Made by a program: the position numbers and the translations under genes. Below the pieces are notes generated by a model. That model searched no databases, was not told where the DNA came from, and saw nothing but the letters and a program-made list of their open reading frames with translations. A DNA stretch of 64,000 nt from Pelobacter seleniigenes DSM 18267. Lineage in GTDB: Bacteria > Desulfobacterota > Desulfuromonadia > Desulfuromonadales > Geopsychrobacteraceae. The stretch covers positions 1,810,501-1,874,500 of the forward strand of contig NZ_JOMG01000002.1 of NCBI RefSeq assembly GCF_000711225.1, read 5' to 3'. Below, piece after piece: positions 34,465 to 43,219 of the stretch; position 1 is the first letter of the stretch, and each line of letters starts with the position of its first letter.

Positions 34465-35724
34465 ATGAAGATGGAATTGATCTATCCGCGCTGGCCCAAG
34501 CTTGACCGCCAGACCGAATTTCACCTGCCGCCACACGGCCCGGTGGTGTTTGCCGCCGCCGTGCCGGAAGAGGTGGAGATCAACTTTACCGATGAAAACC
34601 TCCAGCCCATCGATTTTGACGCCAGCTGCGACCTGGTTGCCATCTCGACTATGCTGACCTCGCAATTGCCGCGGGCCTTCGAAATCGCCCGCGAATTCCG
34701 GGAGCGGGGAAAAACCGTTATTTTCGGCGGGATCTCCACCATGCTCCATGCCGAAGAAGTGGCCCGGCATGCCGACGCGGTGTTCCTGGGCGAGGCGGAA
34801 GGGCGCTTCGGGCAGGTTATCGAAGATTTTCAGCGCGGCGAGCTGAAACCGGTTTACGATTACATGCACAATCATCCCGACATCAACCTGGTCGGAACCG
34901 CGCGGCGCGAGATCCTCGATCGCGAGCTGTACAATTACCGCGGGGTGCAGATGCTCGATCTGGTCCATGCCTCGCGCGGCTGCAAGTTCAACTGTTTCCC
35001 CTGTTGTACCGGCTACCTAGGTGGCAAGGAGTTCCGGCCGCGCCCGGTGGAACAAGTCATTGCCGAGATGGAGGCGATTCAGAACAACCGGCTGTTCATC
35101 GTCGACAACTCCCTGGCCCAGGATAAGGAGTGGCTGCGGGAGCTGTTTACCGCGATGATTCCGCTGAAAAAGAAATGGGTCTCCCATCCGATTCTGGACG
35201 ATGACGAGATTCTCGAACTGGCGGCCAAGGCCGGGGCCTGGTACGTCTACCAAGCGGTCTTCGACACCTCGGACGTGATCCGGCGGCGGATCAAGCGGCT
35301 CAAGGACCATGGTATCGGCATCGAGGGGACCATCATCCTCGGCACCGACGATCAGGATGAAGATTACATCAAACGGCTGGTCGATTTCCTCATGGAGGTC
35401 GAACTGGATGTCGCCGAGTTCACCATCATGACGCCGTTTCCCCATTCGCCGATCCGTGCGCAGATGGAGAAGGAGGGGCGGATCCTCTCCAACGACTGGC
35501 TCAAATACACCGCCGACAAGGTGGTGTTCCAGCCCAAGCAGATGTCCCCGGACAAGCTGCAGGAGATGTACTACTATGCCTGGGACACCTTTTATGCCGA
35601 CGGTGGTCACCAGCTCAAGATGGGGGAACTGTTCAAAAACGTCATCCGTCGGGAGATGGATGATGGCACCTACCATCGCTACAACCCCCGCAAACGCAGA
35701 CTCTTCAAAAAGGCGGATGTGTGA
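34465..35724 (+). CDS. B12-binding-domain radical SAM enzyme 1
   Basis: The 419-residue protein has an N-terminal Rossmann-like cobalamin-binding domain (CDLVAISTMLTSQLP, VIFGGISTMLHAEEV), then the radical SAM cysteines CKFNCFPC near residues 173-180, and a C-terminal extension with the pattern MTPFPHSPIRAQMEKEGRIL resembling DUF4070-type tails. Members perform methylation of unactivated carbon or other radical chemistry. A 50-base gap with GGGAGAAGGAGAT separates it from the KS-like gene, and it overlaps enzyme 2 by four bases. The substrate is unknown, but the position predicts the polyene or its anchor. Confidence 0.85.
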   Translation: MKMELIYPRWPKLDRQTEFHLPPHGPVVFAAAVPEEVEINFTDENLQPIDFDASCDLVAISTMLTSQLPRAFEIAREFRERGKTVIFGGISTMLHAEEVARHADAVFLGEAEGRFGQVIEDFQRGELKPVYDYMHNHPDINLVGTARREILDRELYNYRGVQMLDLVHASRGCKFNCFPCCTGYLGGKEFRPRPVEQVIAEMEAIQNNRLFIVDNSLAQDKEWLRELFTAMIPLKKKWVSHPILDDDEILELAAKAGAWYVYQAVFDTSDVIRRRIKRLKDHGIGIEGTIILGTDDQDEDYIKRLVDFLMEVELDVAEFTIMTPFPHSPIRAQMEKEGRILSNDWLKYTADKVVFQPKQMSPDKLQEMYYYAWDTFYADGGHQLKMGELFKNVIRREMDDGTYHRYNPRKRRLFKKADV

Positions 35725-37076
35725 GGCGGGTCTTTTTCATCTCCTGCAATACGGCGACCGATCCCTACGCGGTCTACCCCCTTGGCATGGCAGTGGTGGC
35801 CGGAGCGCTGACTGCGGCCGGGCACCAGGTCCGGCAGTATGACTGCCTGGTCCACGGAGCAGGCGAGGAGCCACTACGCCAGGCCATTGCCGAATTCGCG
35901 CCCGAGGTGATTGCCATCTCCCTGCGCAACATTGACAATGTCGATTCTTTCTGCGGGGAGAAGGGCTGGTATCTGCAGCAGACCAGAGACTTAGTGTCCA
36001 GTCTGCGGACCATGAGCCGGGCGCCCATCCTGGTCGGCGGACCGGCCCTGACCATCATGCCGGAAGTCATTGCCGACTATCTCGGCGTCGACCATGCGGT
36101 GATCGGCGAAGGGGAGCGGGCCGTCCCCGAACTGGTCGCCGCCCTTGCCGCGGGCCAGACCATGCCCAAGCTTATTCACCGGCAGGCGCCGCTGAACGGC
36201 AACGATTTTGCCACCCCTTTGTATGAGGCCGAGCTGATCCGTTACTATCAGCAGGAGAGCGATGTCGTTAACCTGCAGACCAAACGGGGTTGCCCCTACC
36301 ACTGTACCTATTGCTCTTATCCCCATCTGGAAGGGCATCATTTCCGGGTCCGTGAGCCCCGGCTGGTGGTGGAGGAGCTGCGTCGGCTGCAGCGTGATTT
36401 CCAGGTCAACAGCCTCTTTTTCACCGACTCGGTGTTCAACGACCCCAAGGGGTATTACCTGGAACTGGTCGAAGAGCTGCTGCGCGCAGATCTCGGCTTG
36501 CGCTGGTCGGCCTTCTTCCGGCCGCAGCGTCTTGCGCGCGCCGAGCTGGCGCTGATGAAGCGGGCCGGTCTCTACGCTCTCGAACTCGGCACCGATGCGG
36601 CGGCAGACCGGACCCTGGCCGGGATCGACAAGAAGCTCAGTTTCGCCGAAGTGCTGGAGGTCAATGAGGCCTGCCTGGCCGAACGCCTGCCCGCCGCCCA
36701 CTATGTGATGTTCGGTGGTCCGGGCGAGGACGACGCCACCCTGGCGGAGGGATTGGCCAATATGCAGCAGCTTGGGGCGTCGGTGGTGTTCGCTTTTTCC
36801 GGGATTCGCATCTTCCCGGATTCGCCCCTCCACCAGCAGGCCATCGACGAAGGGGTGATCAGTGCCGATACGTCCCTGCTCAAGCCGGTCTACTACTTTT
36901 CCCCGCAAATCGACCGCAGGCAGATGGAAGAGCGGATCACCGCGAGTTTCGCGGGGCAGAAGAACCGGATTTTCCCGCCCTCGGAAGGGCTGAAGCGGTT
37001 GACGGTGATGAAGAATTTCGGTTACCGCGGGCTGATGTGGGATCACTTGGTCCGTTTCCCCAAGACCGGCAACTGA
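35721..37076 (+). CDS. B12-binding-domain radical SAM enzyme 2
   Basis: This is a 451-residue protein with GTG start in a GTGA overlap with enzyme 1. The N-terminal domain shows ILVGGPALTIMPEVI and HAVIGEGERAVPELV as in cobalamin-binding radical SAM proteins, and the cluster motif is CPYHCTYC near residue 192. The radical SAM barrel continues to about residue 400. It is sequence-distinct from enzymes 1 and 3, so the three are not recent duplicates. Function beyond the superfamily is not recognisable. Confidence 0.85.
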   Translation: MRRVFFISCNTATDPYAVYPLGMAVVAGALTAAGHQVRQYDCLVHGAGEEPLRQAIAEFAPEVIAISLRNIDNVDSFCGEKGWYLQQTRDLVSSLRTMSRAPILVGGPALTIMPEVIADYLGVDHAVIGEGERAVPELVAALAAGQTMPKLIHRQAPLNGNDFATPLYEAELIRYYQQESDVVNLQTKRGCPYHCTYCSYPHLEGHHFRVREPRLVVEELRRLQRDFQVNSLFFTDSVFNDPKGYYLELVEELLRADLGLRWSAFFRPQRLARAELALMKRAGLYALELGTDAAADRTLAGIDKKLSFAEVLEVNEACLAERLPAAHYVMFGGPGEDDATLAEGLANMQQLGASVVFAFSGIRIFPDSPLHQQAIDEGVISADTSLLKPVYYFSPQIDRRQMEERITASFAGQKNRIFPPSEGLKRLTVMKNFGYRGLMWDHLVRFPKTGN

Positions 37077-37091
37077 GCAGAGGAAACAGTG

Positions 37092-38540
37092 ATGGACGGG
37101 CTGAACGAAAAGAACATTTTACTGCTGCACCCCCTCGGCTACCAGGTCGAAGCGGCCAAGCGCGATATCTCCCGCAAAGCGAATATCATGCCCCCGCTCG
37201 GGCTGGCCAGTATCGCGGCCTACCTTGATCAGGCCGGGTTCAATAGCAGTATTCTCGATTGTTATGCCCATCCGGATGCCGACGCCTGCTTTGTGCAACT
37301 GTTGCGCGAACTGCGCCCGGCGCTGCTCGGGATCAGCGTCACCACGGCCAGCATCCATGACGGGGTGCGCATGGCCGGTCTGGCCAAAGCCGAACTGCCA
37401 GAGCTGAAGGTGGCGGTGGGCGGCCCCCATGTCTCAGCCCTCAAGGAGAAGGTGCTGGAGTTCTCGGCGCTGCTCGATTATGCAGTGATCGGTGAAGGGG
37501 AGCAGACCCTGCTCGAACTCGCCCAGCTTGGCGGGGCCGTGCCGGAACGGGTCGAAGGGGTGGTCTGGCGGCGGGGCGACGGCAGCATTGCCAATAACGG
37601 CTACCGGACCACGGCGCTGGTCCTTGACGAGCTGCCGTTCCCGGCCTACGAGAAGCTGGCCGGCTACCCGGACGCCTACAAGCTGCCGATCTTCAATTAT
37701 CCGAAAGCGCCCAACAGCAGCTGCATCTCCAGCCGTGGCTGCCCCTACAGTTGCAGCTATTGCGACCGCAGCGTGTTCCGGCGCACCTTTCGCTATAACT
37801 CGGCCGACTACCTGTATCGGCACCTGGCCTATCTAAAGGACCGCTTCGGCATCCGGCATATCAATTTTTACGATGACCAGTTCACCTTTCATCGCGGCCG
37901 GGTCGAAGAGTTCTGTCGGCTGATGATCGAGCGGCCGCTGGGCATGACCTTCAACTGCGCAGTGCGCGCCGAACATGTCGACCGTGAACTGCTCCAACTG
38001 ATGAAGGCGGCCGGCTGCTGGATGGTCAGTCTGGGAATCGAAAGCGGCGACGAAGAGCTGCTCAGCCAGCACCGCCAGAATGCTAACCTGGATCTGCTCG
38101 CCGAGACCATCCGGACCATCAAGTCCTGCGGCATCCGCACCAAGGGACTGTTGATGATGGGGCTGCCCGGTGAAAACGAGGCCTCGATCCGGCGCAGCAT
38201 GGAGTATGTCTACTCCCTGCCCATCGACGACTTCAACCTGGCCAAGTTCACCCCGTTTCCGGGCTCGCCGATCTACGAAAATATCCGCGAACTCGGCAGC
38301 TTTGACGAAGACTGGCCAAAGATGGACTGCATGCATTTTCAGTTCGTGCCCCACGGCATGGACAAGGAGCGTCTGGAACAGCTGTTCATCGAGTTTTACA
38401 AGAATCACTTCCGCCGGCACCGGGTGCTCTGGGGGTATCTGACCATGCTCTGGAAGTCGCCGGACAGCTGGCGACGGTTCCTGGCCAGTGCCGGGCAGTT
38501 TATCCGTTTTGCCGTGAGTAATAAACGCTATGGTGGATGA
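37092..38540 (+). CDS. B12-binding-domain radical SAM enzyme 3
   Basis: This is a 482-residue protein with PLGLASIAAYLDQAG and VAVGGPHVSALKEKVLEF in the cobalamin-binding half, the cluster motif CPYSCSYC near residue 219, and GIESGDEELL in the SAM barrel. ATG 37092 is preceded by GAGGAAAC; GTG 37089 is also in frame. It overlaps the following glycosyltransferase-like gene by 11 bases. The family includes BchE-, P-methylase- and hopanoid-type enzymes; which reaction applies here cannot be told. Confidence 0.85.
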   Translation: MDGLNEKNILLLHPLGYQVEAAKRDISRKANIMPPLGLASIAAYLDQAGFNSSILDCYAHPDADACFVQLLRELRPALLGISVTTASIHDGVRMAGLAKAELPELKVAVGGPHVSALKEKVLEFSALLDYAVIGEGEQTLLELAQLGGAVPERVEGVVWRRGDGSIANNGYRTTALVLDELPFPAYEKLAGYPDAYKLPIFNYPKAPNSSCISSRGCPYSCSYCDRSVFRRTFRYNSADYLYRHLAYLKDRFGIRHINFYDDQFTFHRGRVEEFCRLMIERPLGMTFNCAVRAEHVDRELLQLMKAAGCWMVSLGIESGDEELLSQHRQNANLDLLAETIRTIKSCGIRTKGLLMMGLPGENEASIRRSMEYVYSLPIDDFNLAKFTPFPGSPIYENIRELGSFDEDWPKMDCMHFQFVPHGMDKERLEQLFIEFYKNHFRRHRVLWGYLTMLWKSPDSWRRFLASAGQFIRFAVSNKRYGG

Positions 38541-39732
38541 GCAGCGCCAGCCGCGGATTCTGGTCGTAGTGCCGGTCTATAACCATGGCGCTACCCTGCG
38601 TCAGGTGGTGAGCGGGGTGCTGCAGCGGCACGCCCGGGTTCTGGTGGTGGATGACGGCAGCAGCCCGCCGGTCGCCGAACTGCTGAGTGGTCTGGCGGTC
38701 GACCTGCTCAGCCATCCGACCAACCTGGGCAAGGGGGCGGCCCTGCTCTCCGCAGCGCACTGGGCAAAGGAGCGCGGCTTCAGTCATATGGTCTGCCTGG
38801 ATGCCGACGGTCAGCACGATCCAGCCGATCTGCCGGCCTTCCTGGCGGAAGTCCGGGCCCATCCGCGGGCGCTCATCGTCGGTCATCGCGATTTCGAGCA
38901 GCAGAGTATTCCCGGTGCGTCGCGCTTCGGCCGGAAGTTTTCCAATTTCTGGCTACGCTTGCAGACCGGCCGGCAGCTCAAGGACAGCCAGAGCGGTTTC
39001 CGGGCGTATCCGCTGATGATTTTCGAGCAGCTGCGCTTCTGGACCCGGCGCTATAATTTCGAGGTCGAAGTGCTGGTGCGTTCGGCCTGGGCCGGGGTGG
39101 AGTTGCGCGACATCGACATCTCGGTTTACTATCCGCCGCAAGACGAGCGGATCTCCCATTTTCACGGTTTTCTCGACAACTGGCGGCTGACCCTGCTCAA
39201 TACCCATTTGACCCTGCGCTCCATCGTGCCCTGGCCGCACCGCAAGATCGCCGGGGCAGAAAGCGGGCAGGAAGACGGAGGGCGGATCAAGACCCTGTCG
39301 CTGATTCATCCGTTGCGCTCGCTCAAGCAGCTGCTGCGTGAGCATAGTTCGCCGCGCCAGCTGGCTTGTTCGGCCGGGGTCGGGGTTTTGCTGGGGACTT
39401 TGCCGCTGCTGTTCTGCCATACCATTGCGATCCTGTTTGTGTGCAGTTTTTTCCGTCTCAACAAGGTTGCGGCGGTCACCAGCAGCCAGCTCTGCATGCC
39501 GCCCCTGGTCCCGGCGCTCTGTATCGAGGCCGGCTATTTCATGCGCAATGGGGAGTGGCTGACCGAATTTTCCCTGCAGACCCTGGGTTACCAGGCCTTG
39601 CAGCGGGTTTATGAATGGCTGCTCGGCTCGTTGCTGCTGGCCCCGCTGTTTGCCGTGGCCATCGCTATTGTGACTTATTTCCTGGCTGAACTGGTCAGCC
39701 GCCAGACGGAATCTTCGGATGCCGCCCAATGA
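38530..39732 (+). CDS. GT2 glycosyltransferase fused to a DUF2062 membrane domain
   Basis: Residues about 10-225 form a family 2 glycosyltransferase of the dolichyl-phosphate-sugar synthase type: VVPVYNHG, LVVDDGS, NLGKGAALLSA and CLDADGQHDP with the metal-binding Asp-x-Asp-like motif. Residues about 260-390 are a DUF2062 region with two to three membrane helices (GVLLGTLPLLFCHTIAILFVC). It would glycosylate a lipid-linked acceptor at the inner membrane. In aryl polyene clusters a GT2 is often linked to an acyltransferase; here the acyltransferase is the next gene, overlapping by 14 bases. Confidence 0.87.
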   Translation: MVDEQRQPRILVVVPVYNHGATLRQVVSGVLQRHARVLVVDDGSSPPVAELLSGLAVDLLSHPTNLGKGAALLSAAHWAKERGFSHMVCLDADGQHDPADLPAFLAEVRAHPRALIVGHRDFEQQSIPGASRFGRKFSNFWLRLQTGRQLKDSQSGFRAYPLMIFEQLRFWTRRYNFEVEVLVRSAWAGVELRDIDISVYYPPQDERISHFHGFLDNWRLTLLNTHLTLRSIVPWPHRKIAGAESGQEDGGRIKTLSLIHPLRSLKQLLREHSSPRQLACSAGVGVLLGTLPLLFCHTIAILFVCSFFRLNKVAAVTSSQLCMPPLVPALCIEAGYFMRNGEWLTEFSLQTLGYQALQRVYEWLLGSLLLAPLFAVAIAIVTYFLAELVSRQTESSDAAQ

Positions 39733-40690
39733 TGCAGAGATGAAGACAGGCCCACAGGAACAGCAGAACTGGAGCAGCCGCAGTGTCGGCAGCAACTGGC
39801 AGCACCAGGCTTTTTATCTGGCTATCCGCCTGGGTGGGCGGCGAGCCGCCTATCTGCTGCTTTATTTTGTGGTCGCCTATTACGTGCTGTTCAGTCGCCT
39901 GGCTCGGCAGCGGGCCGCCCATTACCTGCAGCGGCGCTTCCCGGCCGCCACTGGGCCCAAACGGCTCTGGCACTGTTATCAGTTGATTCTGGCCCTCGGC
40001 AAGGTGCTTATCGATCGGGCTGTGGTCGGGATTCTCGGCCCGCAGGCTATGGCGGTCACTCTGGACGGGCGGGAGGAACTGCTCAAGCTGCGCGACGAAG
40101 GGCGTGGTCTGATCATGATGACCGCCCATGTCGGCTGCTGGCAGGTCGCCATGTCGGCCCTCGATTTTCTTGATCGCCCGGTCAACATGCTGATGCGGCG
40201 GGAGGACGGGGATATCGACCGCCATTATTACGAGCATGCCGGGATCGATTGCCCCTATAAGATCATCGATCCACAAGGTTACCTCGGCGGTACCCTGGAG
40301 ATGCTCGGGGTCCTCAAACAGGGGGAAATCCTCTGTGTGATGGGGGACCGACCGATGGGGAGCGAACGCAGTCTGGTGGAGATCGATTTCCTCGGCGCTC
40401 CCATTGCGGTGCCGTTCAGTGCCTACAAGCTGGCGGCGACCACGGGTGCGCCGATTGTGGTGTTTTACAGCTGGAAGAACGGAGCCGCCAGTTATCGGCT
40501 CAAACTGGCCCGGGTGATCCGGGTGCCGGAAATTTCCGGTCGTAAGGCGGAACTGTTTAGGCCCTTTGCTGTTGAATTCGGTGCGGCTCTCGAAGAATAC
40601 TGTCAGGAACACCCGTACCAGTTTTTCAACTTTTTTAATATGTGGTTGCGTCAGCAGCCTGCCACCAAAGATGGATATAAGGAGTCATGA
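39719..40690 (+). CDS. LpxL/HtrB-like lysophospholipid acyltransferase
   Basis: This is a 323-residue membrane-associated acyltransferase of the lipid A late-acyltransferase type. An N-terminal membrane segment spans about residues 38-60, and the active-site region is MMTAHVGCWQVAMSALD. The usual HX4(D/E) motif reads H-V-G-C-W-Q here, with CAG (Gln) in place of the acid, while GDRPMGSE follows as expected for the second motif. It may be a normal subfamily variation or a changed activity. It is expected to acylate the glycosylated or lipid acceptor of the pathway. Confidence 0.8.
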   Translation: MPPNDAEMKTGPQEQQNWSSRSVGSNWQHQAFYLAIRLGGRRAAYLLLYFVVAYYVLFSRLARQRAAHYLQRRFPAATGPKRLWHCYQLILALGKVLIDRAVVGILGPQAMAVTLDGREELLKLRDEGRGLIMMTAHVGCWQVAMSALDFLDRPVNMLMRREDGDIDRHYYEHAGIDCPYKIIDPQGYLGGTLEMLGVLKQGEILCVMGDRPMGSERSLVEIDFLGAPIAVPFSAYKLAATTGAPIVVFYSWKNGAASYRLKLARVIRVPEISGRKAELFRPFAVEFGAALEEYCQEHPYQFFNFFNMWLRQQPATKDGYKES

Positions 40691-40944
40691 TGGAGATCAA
40701 AGCCAAACTGAAGCAGGTTCTCATTGATGAATTAAACCTCGAAGATCTGACCCCGGATGAGATCGACGACGATGCCCCCCTGTTCGGTGAAGGGCTGGGC
40801 CTCGATTCACTGGACGCGGTCGAGCTGGTGGTCGTGGTGCAGAAGCATTTCGGGGTCGAGATCAAAGATATGGAAGAAGGCCGGCCGGCGTTGCAGTCCA
40901 TCAACAGCCTGACCGCCTACATCGAGGAAAAGCAGCAGGCATGA
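40687..40944 (+). CDS. Acyl carrier protein (ACP2)
   Basis: This is an 85-residue acidic carrier protein with phosphopantetheine serine in GLGLDSLDAVEL. It is the same length class as ACPs placed before ketosynthases in aryl polyene clusters. It overlaps both the acyltransferase gene and KS4 by four bases, indicating tight translational coupling. Confidence 0.93.
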   Translation: MMEIKAKLKQVLIDELNLEDLTPDEIDDDAPLFGEGLGLDSLDAVELVVVVQKHFGVEIKDMEEGRPALQSINSLTAYIEEKQQA

Positions 40945-42128
40945 GCCGCGGAGTCGCCGTGACCGGCCTGGGCTGCTTGTCCGGGGCCGGGATGAATCTT
41001 GCCGAATGCCTGGACAGCATGTTTCGCAACCAGCGCTATCCCCATCCGCCGGTGCGTTTTTCCACCGACCACCCGGTTAGCTACCCGGTGCTGGAATTGC
41101 GTGACGAATTCCAACTGCCCCTGGACGATCAGGAGACTGTCTACACCCGGACCAGCCAGCTGGCCCTGGTCGCGGCCCTCGAAGCCCTGGCCGATGCCGG
41201 CTGGGATGCGGAGAGTCTGCGTGGCAAGCGGGTCGGGGTCTGTATCGGCACCACGGTTGGTTGCGCCCTGAACTGCGACGACTTCTACCGGACCTATAAA
41301 TCTGGCGCCAACCCCAAGTTGCAGGTGATCGAACGCTTTCTGCGCAGCAACCCGGCGGCGGTCATCGCCCGTCAGCTGCAGTTAAACGGGCCGACCCAGG
41401 TGGTGGTCAATGCCTGTTCCTCCGGCACCGACGCCATCGGCATCGGCGCGTCCTGGCTGCGTGCCGGTGCCTGTGATATCGTCATCGCCGGCGGTGCCGA
41501 CGAACTGTCGCGGGTGACCTATGCCGGATTCAGTTCGCTGATGATTACCGCCACCGAACCCTGCAAGCCCTTTGACGTCAATCGCAAGGGGCTGAACCTG
41601 GGCGAAGGGGCCGGGCTGGTCATTTTGGAAAATGAGGCGAGCGTAGCGGGGAAAGCCGTGCGCGGCCGGGTCATCGGCTACGGCTCGGCCTGCGACGCCC
41701 ACCACCTGACCGCGCCCCACCCGGACGGACTGGGGCTGAAACGGGCCCTGGCCGAAGCCCTCGACATGGCCGGACTTGGTCCGGAACAGATCGCCTTTGT
41801 CAACGCCCACGGCACCGGCACCCCGGACAACGACCGCATCGAAAGCCGGGTTCTGCACGAGGTGCTGCGCGGTGTGCCCTTTATTTCCACCAAGGGGTAT
41901 ACCGGTCATACCCTGGGCGCGGCCGGCGGGATCGAGGCGGTGTTCACCCTGGCCTGCATGGCGCGCGGGGAGATCCCCGCCAATATCGGCTTTGCCGAGC
42001 CGGACCCGGCGCTGCCGAGCACCCCGGTGACGGCCAACACCAGAATCGAGGCAGATTACGCCCTTTCGGAATCCCTGGCTTTTGGCGGCAACAACGCGGT
42101 GCTGATTTTTGCGAAAGGAGACCACTGA
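40941..42128 (+). CDS. Beta-ketoacyl-ACP synthase (KS4)
   Basis: This is a 395-residue FabF-type condensing enzyme with catalytic C159 in NACSSGTDA and His residues in NAHGTGTPDND and KGYTGHTLGAAGG. It resembles ApeR-like enzymes that can start or extend aryl chains. It lies directly before a second cysteine-less KS-like gene with a one-base gap, forming a second KS/KS-like pair in the cluster. Confidence 0.91.
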   Translation: MSRGVAVTGLGCLSGAGMNLAECLDSMFRNQRYPHPPVRFSTDHPVSYPVLELRDEFQLPLDDQETVYTRTSQLALVAALEALADAGWDAESLRGKRVGVCIGTTVGCALNCDDFYRTYKSGANPKLQVIERFLRSNPAAVIARQLQLNGPTQVVVNACSSGTDAIGIGASWLRAGACDIVIAGGADELSRVTYAGFSSLMITATEPCKPFDVNRKGLNLGEGAGLVILENEASVAGKAVRGRVIGYGSACDAHHLTAPHPDGLGLKRALAEALDMAGLGPEQIAFVNAHGTGTPDNDRIESRVLHEVLRGVPFISTKGYTGHTLGAAGGIEAVFTLACMARGEIPANIGFAEPDPALPSTPVTANTRIEADYALSESLAFGGNNAVLIFAKGDH

Positions 42129-42129
42129 T

Positions 42130-43212
42130 ATGCGTATGGCGATCCAGGGCATCGGTCTCAGCGGTGGCTTCGGTCAGGGCGTCAAGGCTCTGCAGAAAGC
42201 CCTGCAGCAGGGCACGGTCGCGCCGCAGCCGACCATTGTCGAGCGCAGTTCCGGCGTGGACAGCTTTCCGGCCTATCGGAGCGATATCGAAGGCCTCTAC
42301 GAGTTTTTCCCGAAACGGGCGTTGCGGCGGATCGATCATTTTTCCAAAATGACCCTGCACAGTGCCTGCCTGGCTCTGCAGGATGCCGGTCTGCTCGAAA
42401 GCGACCGCTCCCGTACCGGGGTGGTTATCGCCTCCGGTTACGGAGCCATGAAAACCACCTTCGATTTTCTCGATTCTTATCTCGATTTCGGCTATTCCTG
42501 CAGTTCGCCGACCCACTTTTCCAACTCGGTGCATAATGCCGCGGCCGCCCATGTCTCCATGCAGCTGCAGGCCACGGCCCCCAGCCTGACCGTGACCCAG
42601 TTTGAAATGTCGGTTCCCTCGGCCTTGCTGACCGCCCAGCTCTGGCTGGTGGAAGGACGGGTGGACCAGGTTCTGTTCGGTGCGGTTGACGAGTATTGCG
42701 AGGTGCTGCGTTACTGCCGTAAACAGTTCTTCGGTGAGGGCGAAGCCGGACCCGTAGCGCCCCTTGATTTCGACCGGCAGAGCGCTGTGGTCGGTGAGGG
42801 CGCGGCCTTTTTCGTGTTGAGCAAAGCCACCGAGCAGGCTGCCGCCTACGCCTGCATCGATACGGTCACCCTTGGCAATCATGCGGCCTGGCCGCTGACC
42901 TTGCCGGAGGATGACCGGCTGATCATCGGCGCGGACGGCCACAAGACCTGTGCCGACTGGTATCGGCAGACGCTGAGCGGGCGGCGGGTGGCGGCTTATG
43001 CCCCGCTCTACGGCAGCTTTCCGGCCGCAGCCGGGTTCGACCTGGCGGTTGCGGCGCTGTCGCTTCGGGACGGCAATTTCTATCAGGAAGCACTGCTGGG
43101 GACGGCTGCACCGAAGGCAACCCCGGTCAGTCCGTTGGCCGCCGGGGAACGGCTCAGTTGTCTCAAATTCGGTCCGGGCGGTGATTACGGCCTGATCCAG
43201 CTGGCGCGGTGA
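42130..43212 (+). CDS. KS-like protein without catalytic residues (second chain-length-factor-like partner)
   Basis: The 360-residue protein has the ketosynthase fold in its first half (IDHFSKMTLHSACLALQDAG, TGVVIASGYGA), but the nucleophile region reads LTVTQFEMSVPSA with no Cys, and neither active-site His motif is present. It should be non-condensing and act as a partner of KS4. It starts at 42130 behind a strong AAAGGAG. The length exceeds the short partner of KS3, so it is a different subfamily and not a copy. Confidence 0.75.
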   Translation: MRMAIQGIGLSGGFGQGVKALQKALQQGTVAPQPTIVERSSGVDSFPAYRSDIEGLYEFFPKRALRRIDHFSKMTLHSACLALQDAGLLESDRSRTGVVIASGYGAMKTTFDFLDSYLDFGYSCSSPTHFSNSVHNAAAAHVSMQLQATAPSLTVTQFEMSVPSALLTAQLWLVEGRVDQVLFGAVDEYCEVLRYCRKQFFGEGEAGPVAPLDFDRQSAVVGEGAAFFVLSKATEQAAAYACIDTVTLGNHAAWPLTLPEDDRLIIGADGHKTCADWYRQTLSGRRVAAYAPLYGSFPAAAGFDLAVAALSLRDGNFYQEALLGTAAPKATPVSPLAAGERLSCLKFGPGGDYGLIQLAR

Positions 43213-43219
43213 GGTGGCG

